Below are positions 1 through 6,992 of a stretch of 10,801 nt of DNA, one piece after another (the first letter of the stretch is position 1; each line of letters starts with the position of its first letter). The position numbers and the translations under genes were made by a program. The notes under the pieces are model-generated. The model did not search any database, was not told the origin of the DNA, and saw only the letters and a list, made by a program, of their open reading frames with translations. Source of the stretch: Propionibacteriaceae bacterium (lineage in GTDB: Bacteria > Actinomycetota > Actinomycetes > Propionibacteriales > Propionibacteriaceae); contig JAGXHS010000069.1 in the NCBI GenBank assembly GCA_024636075.1, forward strand, positions 1 to 10,801, written 5' to 3'.

Positions 1-1944
1 ATCCCGGTGGCCAAGGTTGGGCCCGTCATTGAAGCTGGAAGCTACCCTGCCCGGGCTGTGGTCAGCGAGCTCGTCAAGGTGCGGGCCAACATCTTCCGTG
101 AGGGCCATGACGCCGTCGCCGGATCGGTGATCCTCATCTCACCCTCGGGCGTCGAGCAGCGCAGTGACATGCATCAGGTCTGGCCCGCCGGTCTGGACAT
201 CTGGGAAGGGTGGGTCACACCCGATGCCGAGGGTGAGTGGAGCTTCCGGGTCGAGGGCTGGTCGGATCCGTGGCACACCTGGCTGCACAATGCGGGGGCC
301 AAACTGCCCGTCGCCCAGGACGTCGAGCTGGTCTGCATGGAGGGCAGGTCAGTGCTGGAGCGGGCTGCGAACGACGCAGACGCCGCCGGTGACCTGACCA
401 GCGCCAAGATGCTGCGCAACACGGCCGAGATGTTGATCGCCGAACGTCCTGCGCTCGAACTGCTCGAAGCCGTGCACAGCCACTCGATGAAACGGGTGAT
501 GGAGCGCTACGTTCCACGTGACCTCGTCACCCCCACCCCGGAGTATCCGTTGCGCGTCGAACGAACGCGAGCGCTGTTCTCCAGCTGGTACGAGTTCTTC
601 CCCCGCAGCCAGGGCGCCCACGTCGACTCCGACACCGGGAGCTGGGTGTCGGGCACCTTCGACAGCTCCCACGAACGACTCGAAGCGGCCGCCGCGATGG
701 GCTTCGACATCGTGTACCTGCCACCCATCCACCCCATCGGCATGGCATTCCGCAAGGGCAAGAACAACTCCCTCGAGCCGGACGAGAACGATCCCGGCTC
801 CCCATGGGCGATCGGCAGCCCCGAAGGCGGTCACGACGCCATCCACCCCGATCTCGGCACCTTCGAGGACTTCGACCGGTTCGTGGCCAAGGCCAGAGAA
901 TTGGGTCTTGAGATCGCGCTCGACTTTGCGCTGCAGGCCTCGCCCGACCATCCATGGGCCACCGAGCACCCGGAGTGGTTCACCACGCGGATCGACGGCA
1001 CCATTGCCTACGCGGAGAATCCCCCGAAGAAGTACCAGGACATCTACCCGATCAACTTCGACAACGACCCTGACGGCATTTATCACGAGTCGCTGCGGCT
1101 GATCAATCTGTGGATCGAGCACGGCGTCACCCTCTTCCGGGTGGACAACCCGCACACCAAGCCCCTCGACTTCTGGGCGTGGCTGCTGGAGAAGGTGCAC
1201 CAGAGGAATCCTGAGGTGATCTTCCTGGCTGAAGCCTTCACCAGGCCGGAAATGATGCATGCCTTGGGCAAAGTGGGCTTCCAGCAGTCGTACACCTACT
1301 TCACCTGGCGCAACACGAAGCAGGAACTCACCGAGTACCTCACCGAACTCAGCCAGGAGATGGCTGGCTTCTACCGACCCAACTTCTTCGTCAACACCCC
1401 CGACATCAACCCCACGTTCCTCCAGTCCGGAACTCCTGCGGCGTTTGCGATTCGCGCCGTGCTGGCGGCGACGCTGTCACCGACCTGGGGGGTCTATTCC
1501 GGCTTCGAGCTGTGCGAGCACGAATTCTTCAAGCCCGGTGGCGAGGAATACCTCAACGCCGAAAAGTACGAGTACCGGCCGCGCAACTACAACGCTCAGC
1601 CCAACATCTCGATGCTGATCGGCAAGCTGAACCACATCCGCCACGGAGTCGCGGCCCTGCAGCAGCTGCGCACCATCGTCTTCCACGAGACCAACCACCC
1701 CGAGCTGATCGCCTATTCCAAGACCGCCGGTGATTCGCACGCTCTGGTGGTGTGCAGCCTGAGCCCCTCCGACGCCGTCGAGGGCGAGGTCTACCTCGAC
1801 ATGGAAGCCCTCGGTATCTCAGACAACGCACTGCTGAAGGTCGAGGACCTGCTCAACGGCGGAACGTTCACCTGGGGTCAGCGGAACTTTGTCCGGTTGA
1901 CGACGGCCAATCCCGCCCACGTGTTCACCGTCTCTACCACGTGA
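1..1944 (+). CDS. glgE: GlgE, alpha-1,4-glucan:maltose-1-phosphate maltosyltransferase (5' partial)
   Basis: This cytoplasmic GH13 enzyme transfers maltose from maltose-1-phosphate onto the non-reducing end of alpha-1,4-glucans. The frame is open from base 1: codons 1-3 read I-P-V, continuing KVGPV, which matches the RIPV.DV.PVV start region of known GlgE proteins. The GTG at 7 is therefore probably internal and the true start lies upstream. Counting from that GTG, the order is an Ig-like N-terminal domain (about 1-100), then the barrel, then a C-terminal beta domain. The nucleophile is D380 in RVDNPHTKP, the acid/base is E409 in FLAEAFTRP and the third carboxylate is D466 in NTPDINP. Their spacing (29 and 86 residues) equals D394/E423/D480 of the Streptomyces coelicolor enzyme. 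The YLPPIHPIG and ENPPKKYQDIYP signatures are present. It is followed directly by maltokinase. The identification is very secure; only the start is missing. Confidence 0.96.
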   Translation: MPVAKVGPVIEAGSYPARAVVSELVKVRANIFREGHDAVAGSVILISPSGVEQRSDMHQVWPAGLDIWEGWVTPDAEGEWSFRVEGWSDPWHTWLHNAGAKLPVAQDVELVCMEGRSVLERAANDADAAGDLTSAKMLRNTAEMLIAERPALELLEAVHSHSMKRVMERYVPRDLVTPTPEYPLRVERTRALFSSWYEFFPRSQGAHVDSDTGSWVSGTFDSSHERLEAAAAMGFDIVYLPPIHPIGMAFRKGKNNSLEPDENDPGSPWAIGSPEGGHDAIHPDLGTFEDFDRFVAKARELGLEIALDFALQASPDHPWATEHPEWFTTRIDGTIAYAENPPKKYQDIYPINFDNDPDGIYHESLRLINLWIEHGVTLFRVDNPHTKPLDFWAWLLEKVHQRNPEVIFLAEAFTRPEMMHALGKVGFQQSYTYFTWRNTKQELTEYLTELSQEMAGFYRPNFFVNTPDINPTFLQSGTPAAFAIRAVLAATLSPTWGVYSGFELCEHEFFKPGGEEYLNAEKYEYRPRNYNAQPNISMLIGKLNHIRHGVAALQQLRTIVFHETNHPELIAYSKTAGDSHALVVCSLSPSDAVEGEVYLDMEALGISDNALLKVEDLLNGGTFTWGQRNFVRLTTANPAHVFTVSTT

Positions 1945-3260
1945 GTACGACTCTCCCAATGAACAACCTGCACCTGGACCACATCAACTCAGCTCGCTGG
2001 TTCTCCGGCAAGGGGCGTGGCGGTAAGCTGACCAGGGTCCAACCGCTGGATTGGTACGGGCCCGGCCCCGGTGACGGCGAGCTGGCGGTGCGCTCCGAAA
2101 TCTGCACGGTGAGCTACCCGGACGGTGACGTCGAGCACTACCAGCTGGTGCTCGCCCACCGAGCCACCCCACAGCAGGACACCCTGATCGGCAACACCGG
2201 GGAAGGTTCCCTGCCGTACGTCCACGACGCCACCCGGGACCCGGAGGCGATGAAGCAGGTGCTGGGGGCGATCCTTGACACCGGCACTGGCGAATCCTCT
2301 TGGTATGCCAACATCTCCAACGGCGGTGCGTTGCGCGGTGATCTGGCCCCGCGGGTCTTCCGTGGTGAGCAGTCGAACACCAATGTGTTTCTCGGCGACG
2401 TCTCGCTGATGAAGGTGTTTCGCAAGCTGGAGATCGGTCACAACCTGGACATCCAGGTGCACGACGCCCTGAACCGGGCTGGTGTCGATGCTGTGGCGGA
2501 GCTGCACGGCTGGGTCAGCGGACACTTCCGACTCGATTCCGGTGAGGTGGTCAGTTCGGATCTGATCATGATGATCGAACAGCTCAAGCAGGCCACCGAT
2601 GGCTGGGATCTGGCCGTCGCATCCTGCGCCGCGGGCGAGGACTTCAGCAACGATGCGGCGGAACTTGGCCGCTGCCTGGCCCAGATCCACCGCGCACTGG
2701 CCGACACCTTGCGAACCTCCACCATCCGCGGCGACGCGGTCGCGGACGTGATGAACGACAGAGTGGATCGAGCGGTCGCCGTCGCACCGGAACTGGCACC
2801 ACACCGCGACGGGTTGCGGCAGATCTTCGACGAGTTGCGTGGCGTCATGCTCGACGCCCAGCGGATCCACGGCGACTTCCACCTCGGACAAACTCTGGGC
2901 ACCCCAGAAGGTTGGCGGATCATCGACTTCGAGGGGGAGCCGATGAAGTCCTTGGAGGAACGCCAACTCCCCGACTCCACTTGGCGCGACGTGGCAGGCA
3001 TGCTGCGTTCGTTCAGCTATGCCACCGCCGGCGCCGGCGAACCCGGCGGTGAGTCCGCGCGGCAGTGGTACCGGCGCGCGCGGGAGAGTTTTGTGAGCAG
3101 TTACCAGAAGGCTTCCGGGGCCAACCCGGAAGGCTTGCTGCGAGCCTACGAGGCGGACAAGGCCGTCTACGAGGTGGTCTACGAAACACGCAACCGCCCG
3201 GACTGGGTGTCCATTCCGATGTCAACAATCGAGCATTACACACAACAGAGGGAGATTTGA
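1941..3260 (+). CDS. mak: Maltokinase (Mak/Pep2)
   Basis: It phosphorylates maltose with ATP to give maltose-1-phosphate, the GlgE donor. The fold is that of an aminoglycoside-phosphotransferase-like kinase. Near the N-terminus is the RWFSGKGR motif typical of the maltokinase cap. The catalytic loop HGDFHLGQ has its Asp at residue 312, and the metal-binding IIDFEGEP has its Asp at 329, both counted from the GTG at 1941. The conserved EERQLPDSTWRDVAGMLRSFSYA stretch follows. Length is 439 residues, close to the roughly 455 of mycobacterial Mak. The GTG at 1941 overlaps the glgE stop as GTGA, suggesting translational coupling. The in-frame ATG at 1959 (433 residues) is an alternative, and neither has a convincing Shine-Dalgarno. 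The frame stays open upstream to 1752, but that part lies inside glgE and is not credible. No trehalose synthase is fused or adjacent on this side. Confidence 0.93.
   Translation: MSTTLPMNNLHLDHINSARWFSGKGRGGKLTRVQPLDWYGPGPGDGELAVRSEICTVSYPDGDVEHYQLVLAHRATPQQDTLIGNTGEGSLPYVHDATRDPEAMKQVLGAILDTGTGESSWYANISNGGALRGDLAPRVFRGEQSNTNVFLGDVSLMKVFRKLEIGHNLDIQVHDALNRAGVDAVAELHGWVSGHFRLDSGEVVSSDLIMMIEQLKQATDGWDLAVASCAAGEDFSNDAAELGRCLAQIHRALADTLRTSTIRGDAVADVMNDRVDRAVAVAPELAPHRDGLRQIFDELRGVMLDAQRIHGDFHLGQTLGTPEGWRIIDFEGEPMKSLEERQLPDSTWRDVAGMLRSFSYATAGAGEPGGESARQWYRRARESFVSSYQKASGANPEGLLRAYEADKAVYEVVYETRNRPDWVSIPMSTIEHYTQQREI
3249..3254 (+). promoter_or_regulatory. Shine-Dalgarno of glgB
   Basis: AGGGAG sits inside the last codons of maltokinase, seven bases before the ATG at 3262. 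It fixes that start, which lies one base after the maltokinase stop. Confidence 0.75.
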
Positions 3261-3261
3261 G

Positions 3262-5196
3262 ATGGCGCACGATTTGGCCGGAGGAGTCACGGGTTGGGAT
3301 CTGCAAGGCTTCCACGACGGCGGCGACACCGAATGCTGGCGGCGGCTGGGGTCCCATCTGGTCACCATCCCGGACGACGAGCGCGGCGACATCACCGGGG
3401 TGCGCTTCACCGTCTGGGCGCCCAATGCCCAGGCAGTGGAGGTGATCGGCGACTTCAACTGGTGGACCGGCGACGCGATGCACCAGATCCCCGGCTCGGG
3501 TGTCTGGGGGCTGTTCGTCGAAGGTCTGGAAACCGGTGTGGTGTACAAGTTCAAGATCCAGGGACCGGACGGGGTGTGGCGGGAGAAGGCCGACCCGATG
3601 GCGCGCTTCTGCGAGGCGGCCCCGAGCACCGGGTCCATCGTCTACGAATCCCAATACATCTGGGATGACGACGACTGGATGGAGAAGCGACGCTCCTCCC
3701 AGGCGCACAAGGAGCCGATGAGCGTGTACGAGGTGCACCTCGGCTCGTGGCGCCTCGGCCTCACCTACCTGGAGCTGGCCGACGAATTGGTGGAGTACGT
3801 CAAGTGGCAGGGCTACACCCATGTCGAGATGATGCCCGTGGCCGAGCACCCGTACGAGCCGTCGTGGGGCTACCAGGTCACCGGCTACTTCGCTCCCACC
3901 AGCCGGTTCGGCCGCCCCGACGAATTCCGTCATCTCGTCGAGAAGCTGCACCAGGCCGGCATCGGAGTGCTCCTCGACTGGGTTCCGGCCCACTTCCCGA
4001 AGGACGAGTGGGCGCTGGGACGCTTCGACGGAACTGCGCTCTACGAGCACGCCGACCCGCGTCAGGGGGAACATGAGGAATGGGGGACCTACGTCTTCAA
4101 CTTCGGCCGCAGCGAGGTGAAGAGCTTCCTGATCAGCAATGCCCTGTACTGGATCAACCAGTTCCACATCGACGGTCTGCGGGTCGATGCGGTGGCATCG
4201 ATGCTCTACCTGGACTACTCCCGCGAAGCGGACGAATGGGTGCCCAACCAGTACGGCGGCCGGGAGAATCTGGAGGCCATCGACTTCCTCCGCTATCTGA
4301 ACTCCCACCTCTACGAGCGCGAGCCGGGTGTGCTGATGATCGCCGAGGAGTCCACCAGCTTCCCCGGTGTCACCCGTCCGGTGCACAACGGTGGGCTGGG
4401 ATTCGGATTCAAGTGGAACATGGGTTGGATGAACGACTCGCTGGTCTACCTGGGCAAGGATCCGGTCTATCGCCAATACAGCCATCACATGATGACCTTC
4501 GCGATGGTCTACGCATTCTCGGAGAACTTCCTGCTGCCGATCAGTCACGACGAGGTCGTGCATGGCAAGGGGTCGATGCTGAACAAGGTGCCACAGGACG
4601 ACTGGCGCAAGTTCTCCACGCTGCGCGCGTTCTACGCGTTCATGTGGGCTTTCCCCGGCAAGATGCTGCTGTTCATGGGCCAGGAGTTCGGCCAGCGCAG
4701 CGAGTTCTCGGAGAGCAAGGGTCTGGATTGGTGGGCCTCTGACATGTGGGGACACAACGGGGTCAAGCAACTGATCCACGACATGAATCACATCTACGTG
4801 AACGAGCCGGCACTGTTCGAGCTGGACAACGACCCAGCCGGATTCTCCTGGATCGCTTCAGATGATGCCGGCGGCAACGTCTTCGGCTGGTTGCGCAAGG
4901 ACTCCCAGGGCAACGAGGTCGCCTGCATGGTGAACTTTGCCCCTCAGGCACACACCCACTACGGCATCTCACTGCCGCATGCCGGAATTTGGAAGGAGAT
5001 CCTGAACACCGACTCAACGACCTACGACGGCACCGGCGCCTACGGCAACTACGGTGAGGTGACGGCCCGCGAAGGAGCAGCCGCAGGTGGTGTCGGCGCT
5101 GGTGCCACGGTGTGCCTGCCACCAATGTCGGCAGTGTGGTTGAAGTACGACCGTCAAGCCAGCTCGTCGACTGCCTCCGACACCGGCCTGTCGTGA
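3262..5196 (+). CDS. glgB: 1,4-alpha-glucan branching enzyme GlgB
   Basis: This GH13 enzyme cuts alpha-1,4 chains and rejoins them as alpha-1,6 branches, giving GlgE more chain ends. After a short leader, a CBM48/N2 domain covers about residues 30-130 (FTVWAPNAQAVEVIGDFN). The barrel begins near MSVYEVHLGSW, and a C-terminal beta domain ends in a low-complexity SSSTASDTGLS tail. The catalytic set is D309 (LRVDAVASMLYLDYSR), E362 (MIAEEST) and D430 (ISHDEVVHGKGSM). The spacing of 53 and 121 residues is identical to E. coli D405/E458/D526. At 644 residues it is shorter than E. coli GlgB (728) and lacks the first N1 domain, a recognised shorter GlgB architecture. The ATG is supported by AGGGAG seven bases upstream. 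It follows maltokinase by one base, so the two are almost certainly cotranscribed. Confidence 0.96.
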   Translation: MAHDLAGGVTGWDLQGFHDGGDTECWRRLGSHLVTIPDDERGDITGVRFTVWAPNAQAVEVIGDFNWWTGDAMHQIPGSGVWGLFVEGLETGVVYKFKIQGPDGVWREKADPMARFCEAAPSTGSIVYESQYIWDDDDWMEKRRSSQAHKEPMSVYEVHLGSWRLGLTYLELADELVEYVKWQGYTHVEMMPVAEHPYEPSWGYQVTGYFAPTSRFGRPDEFRHLVEKLHQAGIGVLLDWVPAHFPKDEWALGRFDGTALYEHADPRQGEHEEWGTYVFNFGRSEVKSFLISNALYWINQFHIDGLRVDAVASMLYLDYSREADEWVPNQYGGRENLEAIDFLRYLNSHLYEREPGVLMIAEESTSFPGVTRPVHNGGLGFGFKWNMGWMNDSLVYLGKDPVYRQYSHHMMTFAMVYAFSENFLLPISHDEVVHGKGSMLNKVPQDDWRKFSTLRAFYAFMWAFPGKMLLFMGQEFGQRSEFSESKGLDWWASDMWGHNGVKQLIHDMNHIYVNEPALFELDNDPAGFSWIASDDAGGNVFGWLRKDSQGNEVACMVNFAPQAHTHYGISLPHAGIWKEILNTDSTTYDGTGAYGNYGEVTAREGAAAGGVGAGATVCLPPMSAVWLKYDRQASSSTASDTGLS

Positions 5197-5199
5197 CTG

Positions 5200-5979
5200 A
5201 TGGCTGCGGAGTTCACCATCCAGGTGCGACGCAGCGGTGACTCTGCAACGTTGGAATGGTCAGGAGCCACTGACCTTCCGACGTTGGCCAATGCTGTCCA
5301 GAAGGCCGCGGAGGATTCCCTGAATGTGCAGGGAATCCGGCGCCTCGAGGTGTCCGTTCCGGCTTTCGACAGCATGGCTCGCCGTGCGCTGCACCGCAGC
5401 AGCTTCCGCTGCGAGGGCCGTCGACGCTCAGCGATGCCGGTCGAGAACGGTGACTGGGTGGACGTCTGGATCTACTCGCGGCTGGCCAACGACCCGCAGC
5501 ACGCCGACGGTGGGTTCTCTGCGGTGATGGACACGGTGCTGCCTACAAAACGCACCATCGGTCACGTGGTGATGTGCGACGAGGCCTCCCGCCTGCTGCT
5601 CATGCAGACCCGCTACAAGAGCGATTGGGAACTACCGGGCGGAATCGTCGAACCGGGTGAGTCACCGCGGATCGGTGCCGAGCGTGAAGTCCTCGAGGAG
5701 ACCGGGTTGGTGGTTGCGTTGACGAAGCCCGTGCTGGTTGATTGGATGCCGCCCCACCTCGGGTGGAGCGACGCGGTGGAGTTCATCTTCGACGCCGGCA
5801 TCCTGTCAGCCGAGCAGGTCGCCGCGATCCGGCCGGCGGACGACGAGATCACCGCCATTCACTGGGTGGAACCCACCGACGTCACACTGCACGTGACGGA
5901 ACTGTCCGCCCGCAGGATCGAGTTGGTGCTCGGCGGCGGCGGCACGCACTTCACCGAGGACGGCTTCGAACTGGAGTGA
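5200..5979 (+). CDS. NUDIX hydrolase with N-terminal half-GNAT domain
   Basis: The C-terminal part (about 120-250) is a NUDIX domain with a perfect box: G148, E154, then R162-E163-V-L-E166-E167-T-G169-L170. It should hydrolyse a nucleoside-diphosphate-linked or similar pyrophosphate, but the substrate cannot be read from the sequence. Residues 1-100 resemble the C-terminal half of a RimJ/RimL-type GNAT: IRRLEVSVPAFDSMARRAL, then SFRCEGRRRSA, then GDWVDVWIYSRL. The acetyl-CoA binding loop is not visible, so this part is unlikely to be a working acetyltransferase. It starts three bases after the glgB stop (TGA CTG ATG) with no clear Shine-Dalgarno, which suggests re-initiation and membership of the glucan operon. 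A sugar-nucleotide such as ADP-glucose is a tempting substrate given the neighbours, but that is inference. Length is 259 residues. Confidence 0.85.
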   Translation: MAAEFTIQVRRSGDSATLEWSGATDLPTLANAVQKAAEDSLNVQGIRRLEVSVPAFDSMARRALHRSSFRCEGRRRSAMPVENGDWVDVWIYSRLANDPQHADGGFSAVMDTVLPTKRTIGHVVMCDEASRLLLMQTRYKSDWELPGGIVEPGESPRIGAEREVLEETGLVVALTKPVLVDWMPPHLGWSDAVEFIFDAGILSAEQVAAIRPADDEITAIHWVEPTDVTLHVTELSARRIELVLGGGGTHFTEDGFELE

Positions 5980-6000
5980 GGATCCCCTCGACCGGTGCTG

Positions 6001-6909
6001 TCAGAAGAGTGCGGTGGAGAGGTTGCGGCGGGCTTTGAGCACGGCGGGATCACTGGCTCCCACGGTCTCGAACAGCTCAAGCAACCGCACCCGGACACGT
6101 TCCCGGTCATCTCCAGACGTGTCACGCAGCACGCTGATCAGACGGTCGAACCCACCGCTCGCGTCGCCGTTGATGATCTCCAGGTCCGCAGCATCCAGTT
6201 GGGCGTCCACGTCGTCGGCGTCCTTCGCCCGCTCGACGATCTTGGCGGGGTTGAAGCTCATCGACCGGACCAGCAGCGAGGCCTGGGCACGTCCGGCGAC
6301 GGCTTCGGAGTCGTTGGGTGTTGCCGTGAGGATCTTGTCGAACTCCGCGACGGCCGCCTTGAAGTCGCCCTTCGCCAGCGCGTCGTCGGCGGCGGCGAAG
6401 CGGGGGTCGGCGGAATCCCCCTGTGCAGCCTGCTGCGCTGGCGGGGCCGAACCGGTCGGCTGCACGCCGCCGACGATGCCGTTGGAGACGGCGAGCTGTT
6501 GTGCCTGGGCGATGTACTGGGAGATCTCCTGCTTGCTGAGGGTGCCCTGGAACAGCGGCGCCAGCTGGCCGCCAATGACTGCCAGCACCGTGGGTACGGC
6601 CTGCACGCCGAAGGCTTGCGCGACCCGCTGTTCGGCATCGACGTTCACCCGCGCAAGCAGCCACTTCCCGGCGGCCTCACTGCTCAGCTGACGAAGGTTC
6701 TCGCTCAGTTCTGCCGCACCATGTGCACGGGGCGAATGCAGCTCCATGATGACCAGGTGTTTGGCCGATTGCTGCACCACGGCATCCAGACCGGCCTCGT
6801 CGACATCGATCACGTAGCTGGCGCCACCGGCTGCCCCGGCGGCGGCCGCCGGGGAGCCCAATCCGGACAGGTCGATGGCACCGGGACGATTGAAACTCGC
6901 AGAAGTCAT
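6001..6909 (-). CDS. Thioredoxin-fold/TPR-like protein, CnoX (YbbN)-type, cysteine-free
   Basis: The layout is that of actinobacterial YbbN/CnoX-like proteins. There is a disordered N-terminus (NRPGAIDLSGL, Ala-rich), a thioredoxin fold at about 30-140 with the cis-Pro loop FGVQAVPTV (P106), a Pro/Gln linker (about 150-168), and a helical TPR-like region (169-302) beginning DPRFAAADDALAKGDFKAA. The usual WCxxC site is replaced: the aligned stretch is LHSPRAHGAAEL, and the whole 302-residue protein contains no cysteine. It cannot act as a thiol oxidoreductase. A cytoplasmic holdase or co-chaperone role, as for CnoX, is the best inference. It converges on the NUDIX gene with a 21-base gap and is divergent from pgm. 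The ATG at 6909 has only a GGGAG touching the start, and a good promoter would place transcription at the ATG itself. Confidence 0.85.
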   Translation of the reverse strand: MTSASFNRPGAIDLSGLGSPAAAAGAAGGASYVIDVDEAGLDAVVQQSAKHLVIMELHSPRAHGAAELSENLRQLSSEAAGKWLLARVNVDAEQRVAQAFGVQAVPTVLAVIGGQLAPLFQGTLSKQEISQYIAQAQQLAVSNGIVGGVQPTGSAPPAQQAAQGDSADPRFAAADDALAKGDFKAAVAEFDKILTATPNDSEAVAGRAQASLLVRSMSFNPAKIVERAKDADDVDAQLDAADLEIINGDASGGFDRLISVLRDTSGDDRERVRVRLLELFETVGASDPAVLKARRNLSTALF

Positions 6910-6944
6910 GCTCCCATTGTTCCAAGTCTTGGCGAAGCTGCCAA
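6910..6944 (-). promoter_or_regulatory. Candidate leaderless promoter of the thioredoxin-like gene
   Basis: On the minus strand TTGGCA (6939-6944) is followed by a 17-base spacer, then AACAAT (6916-6921), then six bases before the ATG at 6909. This is one mismatch from TTGACA and a plausible -10 with the key A and T kept. Transcription would begin at or very near the ATG. It is a visual match with no experimental support. Confidence 0.4.
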
Positions 6945-6980
6945 AACAGTCGGATCCACGCAGCGTCTAGCCAGATTCGG

Positions 6981-6992
6981 CAAGATGGAGCC
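6981..6992 (+). promoter_or_regulatory. Candidate -10 element of pgm (leaderless type)
   Basis: CAAGAT ends seven bases before the pgm ATG at 6993, the same position as the matching hexamers before the thioredoxin-like gene and the epimerase gene. No -35 match is seen at 16-19 base spacing. GGAG at 6987-6990 is only two bases from the ATG, too close for a standard Shine-Dalgarno. The 83-bp divergent region 6910-6992 must hold both promoters. Confidence 0.25.

Noticed and set aside
349..1260. 303-codon open frame on the minus strand inside glgE
   Set aside because: It is antisense to the GlgE catalytic barrel, resembles no family, and has no ribosome binding context worth noting.
1989..2966. 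325-codon minus-strand frame opposite maltokinase
   Set aside because: The maltokinase motifs on the + strand explain the region. The antisense product is typical high-GC shadow sequence.
3013..4791. 592-codon open frame on the minus strand opposite maltokinase and glgB
   Set aside because: It is an antisense shadow of GC-rich codons. The + strand holds complete catalytic motifs over the same bases, and the antisense translation has no recognisable domain.
5980..6000. Search for a terminator between the convergent NUDIX and thioredoxin-like genes
   Set aside because: The gap is 21 bases. Only a four-pair GAGG/CCTC match is visible and there is no T-run, so nothing can be supported.
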